Below are positions 25,783-34,481 of a stretch of DNA of 64,000 nucleotides, one piece after another. This DNA is from Theionarchaea archaeon. Its GTDB lineage: Archaea > Methanobacteriota_B > Thermococci > Methanofastidiosales > SZ-28-30. The translations under genes and the position numbers were made by a program. Location of the stretch: positions 1 through 64,000 of the forward strand of contig JACVGT010000010.1 of NCBI GenBank assembly GCA_018992685.1, read 5' to 3'. The first letter of the stretch is position 1; every line of letters begins with the position of its first letter. A model generated the notes under the pieces. It saw nothing but the letters and a program-made list of their open reading frames with translations. It ran no database searches and had not been told where the DNA came from.

Positions 25783-25926
25783 AAAGGTGAAATATGGTAG
25801 TAGAAATCGTTCGGAAGCGTCCTAGATGCGAAAACCTCTCAAATGATGATGGTCTCACACAGTTTGGTGGGTGAGAAAACCATTTGTTAGAAAGACTTAA
25901 ATTCGTGAGATTCACCAACATTATCA

Positions 25927-26949
25927 ATGAAGGTATGGATTGACATATCGAATGCCCCCCATGCACACTTCTTTAAGCACGTAATACGTGAGCTGAAGGC
26001 AGAAGTCATTGTTACGACGAGGGCCTTTGACTCTGTGCCCAAGATCTTGGATTTGAATAACATAAAATATACTATTATTGGTAATCACGGGGGATCTGAT
26101 GTCAAGGAAAAGCTTGTGGCCTCTTCAAAACGAGTTTTAGAGCTCACTGAATTCATCGCTGCAGAAGACGTGGATTTAGCAGTATTCAAGCACTCAGTGG
26201 AAGCTCCCCGGGTGGCCTACGGGTTACAGATACCTTCTCTGTGTATTTTAGACAATGAAAATGCCGTGGCCCAGAACAAGTTGATGCTCCCCTTATCCAC
26301 CAGAGTTGTGGCTCCAAAGTGCATTTCTCCTGAAGAGATCACTCAATTTGGAGTCAGAAAAGAAGATCTAATCCAGTTCAATGGTATCTGCGAGCTGGCC
26401 CACGTGCGGAACTTTACTCCAAACCCAGAAGTACTCTCGTACCTGGGGTTAGACCCTGATGAGTCCATTGTGGTCATGCGCCCTGAGCCTGCCAAGGCCA
26501 ATTACTTCAACGGGGACCGGAAGAAGACTATCATCAAGACAATCCTGCAGAATAATTCGTTCAACCAAGTGGTGGTTTTCCCTCGATTTGATGAACAGAA
26601 ACATGTGCTCCAATTCCCGCATACCATCATACCGGATGAACCGGTGGATTCTCTCAGTCTGATGTACTATTCTGACCTGGTGATCAGTGCGGGAGGCTCC
26701 ATGAACAGGGAGGCTGTTTGCGTGGGGACCCCTGCTCTCTCCACCTATCCCGAGAAACTGCTGTCAGTGACGAGGTACTTGATGGACCTGGGATTGAAGA
26801 AGCACTCAATTGCCATCCCGGAGATTCTCACATACGCACATCAGCTCATAAAAGATAAGGGATACAGAGAGCGGGCCAACCGGATACTGTCCACCATGGA
26901 AGACCCTGTCGATGTTGTTCTGAGAGAGATCAGAGCCCTCGCAGGGTAA
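25927..26949 (+). CDS. DUF354 protein (glycosyltransferase-fold, unknown role)
   Basis: The sequence MKVWIDISNAPHAHFFKHVI and the overall 340-residue layout match the archaeal DUF354 family, which resembles GT-B glycosyltransferases and UDP-GlcNAc 2-epimerases. The segment LVISAGGSMNREAVCVGTPA is like the donor-site loop in that fold. Probably leaderless: ATTAAA-like ACTTAAATTC at about 25893-25902 is 25-30 bases upstream. Not in an obvious operon. The sugar substrate is unknown. Confidence 0.75.
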   Translation: MKVWIDISNAPHAHFFKHVIRELKAEVIVTTRAFDSVPKILDLNNIKYTIIGNHGGSDVKEKLVASSKRVLELTEFIAAEDVDLAVFKHSVEAPRVAYGLQIPSLCILDNENAVAQNKLMLPLSTRVVAPKCISPEEITQFGVRKEDLIQFNGICELAHVRNFTPNPEVLSYLGLDPDESIVVMRPEPAKANYFNGDRKKTIIKTILQNNSFNQVVVFPRFDEQKHVLQFPHTIIPDEPVDSLSLMYYSDLVISAGGSMNREAVCVGTPALSTYPEKLLSVTRYLMDLGLKKHSIAIPEILTYAHQLIKDKGYRERANRILSTMEDPVDVVLREIRALAG

Positions 26950-27009
26950 CCTTCAATTCTTGCTGAAGTGAAGTGCAACCTTTATATTCTTCTCAAAAGA
27001 GATACTCCC

Positions 27010-27627
27010 ATGAATCTGGATGAAATGGTTCATGTCTTCCGGACAGATGAGGAAAAGGCAAAACTCCTGGCCATGCAGATTGCCAATGATCGAGGACGGG
27101 AAGTCCTGGAGTGTCTTTTCAGGGGGAGACCGAAGTCAGCATCTGAAATCGCCCGGGAGCTCAACGTTCCCCTCCCCACTGTCATGTTTCATATAGAACG
27201 ATTCTTGGAGATTGGCATCATAAAAATCGCCAAGACCCGCATGTCCAAGAAACTGCGGGAAATAAAGTACTACGGCCCTTCTAAGAGAGCAATTCTCATT
27301 ATCCCCTACCAGAAGGAAGAGACAATATCTTACATTAAAGATGCCATAAGGACTTCCGTTATTACACCCATATCACTGGGATTGGCCGTGGTGATCTCAG
27401 CAATTGCAGGATATGTACTCTATCAGATCACCCAGACAGTACCACAGTCCCTTCTTGCTGCGCGAGAGGAAGCTCCTGCACTGCCTCTTGAGAAGGCGGC
27501 GGAGGGAGCAGGGCCGCAACTGAGTGAATTTCTCTCTTTGTCCAGCCCGCTGGTCCTTGTGCTCGTGGGGTGTCTCATCACCATGGGTGTTCTGGCTGGT
27601 TATTCGTTCATAAAGAACAGAAGATAA
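27010..27627 (+). CDS. Membrane-anchored winged-helix (ArsR-like) transcription regulator
   Basis: The N-terminal part (to about residue 105) is a winged helix-turn-helix: VLECLFRGRPKSASEIAREL then LPTVMFHIERFLEIGIIKI. It is followed by two membrane helices, near 119-140 and 175-200, joined by an extracellular loop of about 35 residues. So a DNA-binding domain appears tethered to the membrane, possibly sensing something outside. There are 205 residues. ATG 27010 is about 25 bases after CTTTATATTC, so leaderless. It ends four bases before the convergent MFS gene. Confidence 0.75.
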   Translation: MNLDEMVHVFRTDEEKAKLLAMQIANDRGREVLECLFRGRPKSASEIARELNVPLPTVMFHIERFLEIGIIKIAKTRMSKKLREIKYYGPSKRAILIIPYQKEETISYIKDAIRTSVITPISLGLAVVISAIAGYVLYQITQTVPQSLLAAREEAPALPLEKAAEGAGPQLSEFLSLSSPLVLVLVGCLITMGVLAGYSFIKNRR

Positions 27628-27631
27628 GTGA

Positions 27632-28855
27632 TTATGGATTGTTCTTATTCCTAAAGAAGAAGTAGAACAGTGCCGTGCCCACCACATAGATGAACCCTGT
27701 GATCTGGAATGCCTGGGTAAAGCCCCCTGCAGACAGTAGATACCCTCCAATGTCTGACCCAAATGCTCTGGAAAAGGTGGATCCAAATTGGGACAGACTA
27801 TTTGCCTTTCCACGTTCGTGCTCTGAGATTTCATCCATGAAAAAGTTCTGCTGGGCAGGGCTGGCCGTGTTCATCAAGGTGGTTCTGAAAAAGTATCCAA
27901 TGAATGATGGAAACAGTGTATCAGACACGGTGATCAGTAGCAGGAAGGGAATGGACAAGATCTGCGTCAACACAATGGAACCCACTTTCCCGTATCTTCT
28001 CACAACAAAAGGAAGCACCAGAGAGGCAATCCCCATGGACAATTCTCCCAGTGAAAACATGAATCCAATCTGAGCAGGTGTTGCCTGGAGTACCTCAGAG
28101 AAGTAAACATTGAAGAAGGGGACAATGACTCCTGCGCCAAACCCAATCAATGATGAGCAGAACACGAACTGACCCACAAACCTCTTCTTGTCCCCGAACA
28201 GATGAAGGCTGGAGGAGGAAGGGGTGGCAACTCTCTTCTTTTCTGTGATGAAAAACAGAGGGAAAAAGGCCAGCAACGTGAAAACGCCTGCAGTTAACAA
28301 CGTATACTGATACTGCACAGTCACTGTTACTCTTGCCACAGAAAACGCAGCAGGCAACAATCCGCCTATGAGACTTCCTATCATCCGGGAGAAACTCCTG
28401 AGAGCAGCATCCACACTGAAGAGGTGCATTCTCTCATATGGGTTGCTCTGCTCCATCATGAAGGGTGCAATAACCACCATGATCAAGGAATTCGACAAGC
28501 CACGGACACTGTTCCCTACGAGAAGCAGGAGTTTGTCTTGGGCAACACTTACTGCAAGAGTAGATCCAATCATCAACCCCGTAGAGAGGAGGAGCGTGTT
28601 CTTCCTGCCAATCTTATCTGAGATGGCTCCTCCAGGGAACAGGAACACGGCTGAAAAGATGAGGTTGGAGGAAATCACAATCCCCAGAAATGCGGCAGAA
28701 TAACCCAGCTCCAGGATATACAGGTTGAAAATCACATTGAAAATGCCCAACCCAACAGTCACCAGGCAGTGACTGAGTAGGAATATTTTGCTGTTTCTGG
28801 AGATGGACCTGATTCTGTCCAAGTAGTCAGTGATTTCATCCTTGATGGCGGCCAT
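27632..28855 (-). CDS. Major facilitator superfamily transporter
   Basis: A 407-residue carrier with about twelve membrane helices and the MFS loop signature GGAISDKIGRKNTLL near residue 75. The carried compound is unknown. ATG 28855 is about 25 bases after TTTTTATAGTGG, so leaderless. It stands alone, convergent with the membrane-tethered regulator. Confidence 0.82.
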   Translation of the reverse strand: MAAIKDEITDYLDRIRSISRNSKIFLLSHCLVTVGLGIFNVIFNLYILELGYSAAFLGIVISSNLIFSAVFLFPGGAISDKIGRKNTLLLSTGLMIGSTLAVSVAQDKLLLLVGNSVRGLSNSLIMVVIAPFMMEQSNPYERMHLFSVDAALRSFSRMIGSLIGGLLPAAFSVARVTVTVQYQYTLLTAGVFTLLAFFPLFFITEKKRVATPSSSSLHLFGDKKRFVGQFVFCSSLIGFGAGVIVPFFNVYFSEVLQATPAQIGFMFSLGELSMGIASLVLPFVVRRYGKVGSIVLTQILSIPFLLLITVSDTLFPSFIGYFFRTTLMNTASPAQQNFFMDEISEHERGKANSLSQFGSTFSRAFGSDIGGYLLSAGGFTQAFQITGFIYVVGTALFYFFFRNKNNP

Positions 28856-28926
28856 TGGGTGGTAGAATTTGGGCCACTATAAAAAGATATGGGTTGAAAG
28901 GCTCTGGCACTGTCTGCCAACAGCAT

Positions 28927-30159
28927 TCACAGTGCCTTCAGGTATGTGGGAGCAGCCCCGGTAATGGTAACCCTGGAAAATGACCCCATGCGACCTGTGC
29001 ACACCACCGGTTTGTAATTGAAAAGTCTGGCTATCATGGTGGAAGGAACAGTCCCTTTTTGATTGACAAGGACTTCATAAGATTTTCCCACGTATTTCCT
29101 GTTAATGGAATGAGAAATGTCCATTCGCAACTTATATAAGAGGCGGGAACGTTCTTTCTTTATCCAGTCAGGGATTTGAGGCATCCTGGAGGCCTGTGTT
29201 CCCGGACGTGGCGAGAATCGAGTAACATTTATCTTATCTGGATTAATCTTCTTTACCAGAACGAGGGTGTCGTGAAACTGTTCTTCTGTTTCGGTGGGGA
29301 ATCCTGCAATGACATCTGTACATAGGTACAGATCCGGGAATTCTTTCCTGAAAGCCATACAGACAGTCACGAATTCATCTACTGTGTATTTTCTGTTCAT
29401 GAGTTGGAGGATGTGGTCGTTCCCCGATTGAACGGGAATGTGCAGGAATGTATAGATCTTTTCATGGTGGTAGACAGAAAGAAGATCCTCCAGGATGTCA
29501 AGAGCATGATTGGGATTCATCATTCCCACCCTGATTCTGAATTTTCCTTCCAGAGAGACCAGGTTCTCCAAGAGGAGCGGGAGTCTTTCCCCTGTGTTGA
29601 GGTCTGCGCCATAGCACCCCGTGTCCTGGGAAGTGATCTGCAGTTCCTTATATTCCTGAGAAATGAACTGGGCTGCCGTCTTGACGATTGATTCTGCGGG
29701 GTAGCTGTACAAGTGACCCCGGGCGAACCGGGCAGCGCAATAACTGCAGGATCCCACGCAGCCCTCAGAAATGGGAATGAGAGCATTAATCCCATCACCT
29801 GTACGAGGATAGCACAGCTTATTCTGTTTCTCTTCTCGTATAATGCGAACAGTGTGCCCTTCTTTGACCCTCTGGACAGCTTCAACAATGTCGTAAACAT
29901 TTGTTCCCACAACGTTTACATCCAGATTGGATATCTTGGGAAGACATCCTGCCACAATCAGGCATTTGTTCCTGGCTTTGATCTCCTCAATTCGCTTCCT
30001 GATCTTGTGTTCAGTGGGTCCTTTAACCCCACAGGAATTTATAATCACAACGTCAGCTTCGTCCAGACTCTCTGTGATCTGAGGGTAGAGTAGGGCTTTG
30101 ATAATTTCCGAATCTGCTTTGTTCATGGTGCAGCCATAGGTTTCCAGGTAGATCGACAT
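28927..30159 (-). CDS. tRNA t6A37 methylthiotransferase (MtaB / CDKAL1 type)
   Basis: Radical SAM enzyme that converts t6A37 of tRNAs reading ANN codons to ms2t6A. The N-terminal domain begins YLETYGCTMNKADSE and has Cys residues in INSCGVKGPTEHKI and VAGCLPK, the ligands of the auxiliary cluster. The radical SAM motif is GCVGSCSYCAAR near residue 136. A TRAM domain ends the protein. There are 410 residues, typical of the archaeal/eukaryotic type. A TATA-like ATTATATATC at about 30180 places the start close to the transcript end. Confidence 0.93.
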   Translation of the reverse strand: MSIYLETYGCTMNKADSEIIKALLYPQITESLDEADVVIINSCGVKGPTEHKIRKRIEEIKARNKCLIVAGCLPKISNLDVNVVGTNVYDIVEAVQRVKEGHTVRIIREEKQNKLCYPRTGDGINALIPISEGCVGSCSYCAARFARGHLYSYPAESIVKTAAQFISQEYKELQITSQDTGCYGADLNTGERLPLLLENLVSLEGKFRIRVGMMNPNHALDILEDLLSVYHHEKIYTFLHIPVQSGNDHILQLMNRKYTVDEFVTVCMAFRKEFPDLYLCTDVIAGFPTETEEQFHDTLVLVKKINPDKINVTRFSPRPGTQASRMPQIPDWIKKERSRLLYKLRMDISHSINRKYVGKSYEVLVNQKGTVPSTMIARLFNYKPVVCTGRMGSFSRVTITGAAPTYLKAL

Positions 30160-30463
30160 TTGCTGATTACAGGTGTCGAAGATATATAATATTTGTTGAC
30201 AGGTGCTGCCCCTGGTTCATGAAGTGTGGAACAGGATGGTCGCCTCAAGCCTCCAGTATCTGAACACACGAGTATGAGGTATTCAGAACTGCGGCTGATC
30301 GAGTACATATTTGCGGGCAAGAGATTCTGCCAAAAGGCTTGAAGATTTATTCAAATATTGAACGCAGGACTGTACGCTACGCCCAACTCCTCTATCCAGT
30401 GTTCACTGAGAGCTTGCAGGACAGCTGCGAAAATCTATATTAGTGATGATGAGAATGTGCAGC
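30160..30463. other. Intergenic region between divergent MtaB and CLC genes
   Basis: It contains the TATA of the mtaB-like gene (near 30180) and ATCTATATTAG (30433-30443), about 26 bases before ATG 30464 of the channel gene. I see no gene in between. Confidence 0.5.
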
Positions 30464-31765
30464 ATGCCAGAACTGCCAGAGGAGCCCAGACTGCCCAGCC
30501 GACGTGAGCTTGAACAGGCGATCTGGTCTGTGATGATAGCAATTTGTGTTGTACCTGTGGTGTACTCTTTTTCTCTTTTAGTCCGAGAGAGATTTTCTCT
30601 CATTCAAGCAGCAGAGCCCATGGCGGCCTTTCCCTATCACTGGTGGTTGGTGTTCATCTGCCTGGGGGGAGGTGCAGTTGTGGGACTTATCATCTGGAAG
30701 ATCGCCCCGGAATCAGAAGGTCCAGGACTGCAGGTGGTTATTGCAGCTTTCAATAAACGGGACGGTCATTTGAGAACCAGAACGGGCGCCTCAAAGTATG
30801 TAGCCACGCTCATAACAGTAGGATCTGGCACTCCCAACGGTATTGTCAGCCCTTCTGCTGTTCTGGGGAATTCAGTGGCCAGCATGATAGGAAGAATAGG
30901 AAATACGGAAAAAGACAGAGACCTGCAGAAGACTCTTTCCCTCTGTGGAGTTTCTGCCGCCCTTTCAACGCTACTGGGAGCACCAGTGGGTGCTGCACTA
31001 TTTGCGGTTGAAGTGGTGTATGGCAATTACATATTGTATAGGAGGTTCTTCTACTGTTTGATTTCCAGCGTTACAGCGCATGCGGTGACCCATTTTCTCG
31101 GTATGGAAACAGCGTACTTTGACATCACTCTTCCGGAGTTATCGCTCACGGGGTACGGACTTTTCCTTGTGATACTCACGGCGCTGTTCTCAGTAATGAT
31201 AAATATTGGATATATTTCTGTATATCAGAGAATCCATGACTTTTTTTCAGATCTATCCCACAGAATGATTCCATGGCTTGTTCCTGCAGTAGGTATGGGA
31301 CTGGCTGCCCTTATAATGGTTCCCCTCTATCAGAAGTTGATTGACTTCAGTCTTCTGGGCGGGAGTGCTTTCAGAATTACTGCAGCTGCAGCTGCCCCCT
31401 GGTATGTGATAGCTGTACTGATTGTGGTCATCGTGATAGCTACTTCTCTGGTGGCAGGCTCAGGGGGGAGTGGCGGGCTCTTCATGCCCGTTATGACAGT
31501 AGGAGTGCTGACAGGGATTCTGGTTGGAAATGCATATCCTCCTTTCATCTTTTTCTTTATCGTGGCTGGGATGAGCGCCGCCCTGTGCACCACACTCAAT
31601 GTTCCGCTGGCATCAGCTGTCCTGGGCATTGAATTGTTTGGTCCTCCTGCTATTCTTCCTTCAATCATAGGCGCCCTGACAGGATATATTTTTGCCAAAC
31701 GTTATGTCATATATCATGAAATCCAGTGGGAGGCATTGAAGGAATCAGATCAAGAGAAAGACTAG
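30464..31765 (+). CDS. CLC-family chloride channel / transporter
   Basis: An integral membrane anion channel or exchanger of about 433 residues. The CLC pore segments are recognisable: ESEGPGLQVVI, VGSGTPNGIVSPSAVLGNS near 120-140, LGAPVGAALFAVEVVYGN and GSGGSGGLFMPVM near 340. The GREGP segment with the gating Glu of classical CLC exchangers reads GIVSP here, so that Glu is absent. This favours passive channel behaviour. I chose ATG 30464 because ATCTATATTAG is about 26 bases upstream; GTG 30443 and ATG 30446-30455 are in frame alternatives. Confidence 0.85.
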   Translation: MPELPEEPRLPSRRELEQAIWSVMIAICVVPVVYSFSLLVRERFSLIQAAEPMAAFPYHWWLVFICLGGGAVVGLIIWKIAPESEGPGLQVVIAAFNKRDGHLRTRTGASKYVATLITVGSGTPNGIVSPSAVLGNSVASMIGRIGNTEKDRDLQKTLSLCGVSAALSTLLGAPVGAALFAVEVVYGNYILYRRFFYCLISSVTAHAVTHFLGMETAYFDITLPELSLTGYGLFLVILTALFSVMINIGYISVYQRIHDFFSDLSHRMIPWLVPAVGMGLAALIMVPLYQKLIDFSLLGGSAFRITAAAAAPWYVIAVLIVVIVIATSLVAGSGGSGGLFMPVMTVGVLTGILVGNAYPPFIFFFIVAGMSAALCTTLNVPLASAVLGIELFGPPAILPSIIGALTGYIFAKRYVIYHEIQWEALKESDQEKD

Positions 31766-31900
31766 CCCACAATGATCTCCTCCTTGGAGATCATATGCGG
31801 GAAGCCAAGTCCTGGTTTGTGTACTGATTTCTCCCTGCAGATGATCTTCCAGTCTGTTGTTCGTAGGAGATTCAGTCACTTCATGTCCTCCCAATCCAAG

Positions 31901-33115
31901 TTATTCATCTCCATGGGAAGAAGCATCAGACCTCCTTAGCATGAAAAGAGCAGGTATTCCAAGCAGAATTACCACTGATGCTACATACCAGGATCCGATA
32001 ATGGAGGCTCGCTCTGCAATCACACCAAAAATGATTAACCCCAGAGCTGCAGCTCCTCTGCAGATCATGGAATCAAATGATAGAATCGTCGCCCTGGTCT
32101 CTGCTGGGATATGGTCGTTTATATACGCTTTCCGGGTGGGAAGCATGGTACCCCTCCCCACAAAGTACAGGAAGAAGAGAGGCAGCGACAACACAAAGTA
32201 GTTTGATAATCCCAGGACCAGAGGTGTGGCAGCACACAGAACAGTTGACAGGATCAGCACGTGATATCGCTTGAAGAGTGACGTCCAGTGCACCAGGAGA
32301 CTGCCCACCATCAGTCCCAGCGACAGGGCAACCCATGCGAGACCTACCTGTTGGGTGTTGGCGATCTCCTGGAAGTAGGGCTGCCAATACTGCATCACAG
32401 CCATGTATGCAAACATTGAGATGGCGCCAGGTATGATCAGGAATAACACCACCTTATTCTTTACCCCATAGGTAATGCTGAATCCAATGATTTTTTTCAT
32501 CTGTGATGCTCCATTCCTCAAAGAGAGGTTCTCCCTTCCTAGGTGCACCTCCTCCATCAGTAGATATCCTATCCAGAGAGTTGCCAGAGCCAACACCGCT
32601 CCCGCCAGAAAGGGATATGCTAAATTGCGTGAACCCAGGAATGCTCCAGAGAGTCCTGCAACAATCGACATGCCGCTTGCCAGGGTAGCCGCTCTCCCGA
32701 AGAGCCTGTCTTTCTTTTGTGTGTATCCGTTGGCATCCAGAGAGTCCACGAACCAGGCTTCCAGCGCACCCGAATGGAATGTCATGCCTATGGCAGCCAC
32801 TATTTCTGCAAGGGCAAAAAAGAGAAGAGACCCTGAGAAGAAGTAGATGAAAAAAGAAAAAGACATGAATAAGCAGGCAATCAGGAAGGAACGCTTGCGT
32901 CCAAACATGTCTGATACTGCACCTGTGGGAATCTCCAGAAGGAACACACTCCCCATGTAGAAGATATTTACCAGGTTGACCTGCAACAGATTCAGCCCCT
33001 TGGAAAGCATGAAGAGAATGTTTGTCGCCTGAATGGTGTTTACAGACAACATAAATAAGCATTCCAACAGGTAGAATGTGAGTACCGTCTTTTTCAGTCT
33101 ATGTATGAAGCCCAC
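31901..33115 (-). CDS. MFS exporter of the RiPP operon
   Basis: A 404-residue major facilitator protein with about twelve membrane helices and the loop GAVSDMFGRKRSFLI near residue 67. It is the last gene of the operon. GTG 33115 overlaps the end of the second maturase by 17 bases, which suggests coupling and a role in exporting the modified peptide or its fragments. No ATG is close, and no peptidase domain is fused. It could instead carry an unrelated solute, but the position is persuasive. Confidence 0.8.
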   Translation of the reverse strand: MGFIHRLKKTVLTFYLLECLFMLSVNTIQATNILFMLSKGLNLLQVNLVNIFYMGSVFLLEIPTGAVSDMFGRKRSFLIACLFMSFSFFIYFFSGSLLFFALAEIVAAIGMTFHSGALEAWFVDSLDANGYTQKKDRLFGRAATLASGMSIVAGLSGAFLGSRNLAYPFLAGAVLALATLWIGYLLMEEVHLGRENLSLRNGASQMKKIIGFSITYGVKNKVVLFLIIPGAISMFAYMAVMQYWQPYFQEIANTQQVGLAWVALSLGLMVGSLLVHWTSLFKRYHVLILSTVLCAATPLVLGLSNYFVLSLPLFFLYFVGRGTMLPTRKAYINDHIPAETRATILSFDSMICRGAAALGLIIFGVIAERASIIGSWYVASVVILLGIPALFMLRRSDASSHGDE

Positions 33116-34454
33116 CTTTGGTTCGTTCTTTCAAGAAGGGATAGTAGTATCGGGCGGACTCGAAGAGAACATCTTGTACATCAGTGCAGAATGGGCTGCC
33201 GATACTCCCTTCCTTTTCTGCAGCAAGCTTTGTACACCCTCCACCGCATACGAGCGCCAGGTTGCAGGACGTACATTTTTGCATGCATAGAATACTCCTG
33301 TTCCTCCATGATCCCAAGACGCTCTCATCTATTTCGAGTGTTGGAAAGAATCGTCCCACTTTGTATTCTTCAACACCAGCACTATCAACGCAGGTATAGA
33401 CATCCCCATTCAAATCAAAACAATAGCGAGTCATGTTCCCTCCACAGAATTTGAACTGGGGAGATGGAAGATGCCCAGTTTCCAAGACCTTTCTGAAGAT
33501 TTCAGCTCCGACCCAACCAACAAGGTGAATGACACTCATATCTTCACAATTTCGGTAGAAGTCAAAGATTTGATGTAGTGAGACATGTTCTGGCAGTCTG
33601 TGTTCATATTCCATGCAGCTGATGTCTCTCATGGGGGCAAGGTAGGGGACAATCAGGTTATTTCCTTTCCAGCCCTGTTCAACAAAGAAATGGGCCAGCT
33701 CAGGAAGAAGAGGTAAATTCTGAGCATCCACGTTGATGTGAATTGCTATCTTTATGTTGTTATCCACTGCCTTCTGAACTCCTCGTATGATGGGAGCAAA
33801 CGTCCCTCCAGACGTGGCAGAGATGCGCCTCTTGTTGTGTATCTCTTCAGGCCCATCCACTGTGACCTGGATATACTCCAGCTTATAGGAAGACAACATA
33901 TCGGTGTAGAATTCCAGATCCACGCCATTCGAGACAATTTTGGGTTTCCACCCGCGATTGTTGCTTTCTTCAAGGGTTTTCTGGATAACCTCAGATTGCC
34001 TCTTCCTCTTCAAGAGTGGTTCTCCCCCGAAAATCACAAAGTAGGGGAGTTCCTTTGATGGTGATCTTTCCTGAAGATAGTCCATGCTTTCAAAGGCAGC
34101 CTGAAGACATTCATCATCAATGACAGCACTTTTCAAGGCTGAATGATCCTGAAAGCAGTAGCTGCAACGGAGGTTGCATGCGTAGGTGGGGTACAGATAG
34201 AAAACGGGCAGACTCGTTCTGATCTTCTCCTCATACTCTCTGAACCGATAGTTCAGAAACCTGTCCTCGTGTTCCTCGATTTCGTACACGTATCCCTTTC
34301 TCTTCAAAGTGAGCAGTATGTTGGCATCACTTATCTCTTCACCACGTTCCAGACTCTTGAGGATTTCCACCATTTCATCATCAATGATATCCATGGCAGA
34401 AGACAGATTATTCATCAAAATGTACATTCCTTCTTCATCTACTGGCAGCAGCAA
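33099..34454 (-). CDS. Radical SAM/SPASM peptide maturase 2
   Basis: A 451-residue RiPP-modifying enzyme. The radical SAM cluster motif CNLRCSYCF is at residues 93-101. The SPASM part has CGGNMTRYC, GDVYTC, and CTSCNLALVCGGGC, followed by a last Cys (SPFCTD), for two auxiliary Fe-S clusters. It resembles maturase 1 throughout, including its N-terminus. I give TTG 34454, the first standard start. However, the similarity extends seven codons further (IHLSRYN, like MYVSRYT of maturase 1) to an ATA at 34475, well placed after GGGAGGT. An ATA start, or reading through the in-frame TAG of maturase 1, should be considered. Confidence 0.85.
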   Translation of the reverse strand: MLLPVDEEGMYILMNNLSSAMDIIDDEMVEILKSLERGEEISDANILLTLKRKGYVYEIEEHEDRFLNYRFREYEEKIRTSLPVFYLYPTYACNLRCSYCFQDHSALKSAVIDDECLQAAFESMDYLQERSPSKELPYFVIFGGEPLLKRKRQSEVIQKTLEESNNRGWKPKIVSNGVDLEFYTDMLSSYKLEYIQVTVDGPEEIHNKRRISATSGGTFAPIIRGVQKAVDNNIKIAIHINVDAQNLPLLPELAHFFVEQGWKGNNLIVPYLAPMRDISCMEYEHRLPEHVSLHQIFDFYRNCEDMSVIHLVGWVGAEIFRKVLETGHLPSPQFKFCGGNMTRYCFDLNGDVYTCVDSAGVEEYKVGRFFPTLEIDESVLGSWRNRSILCMQKCTSCNLALVCGGGCTKLAAEKEGSIGSPFCTDVQDVLFESARYYYPFLKERTKGGLHT

Positions 34455-34481
34455 ATTGTAACGACTAAGATGTATACTATG

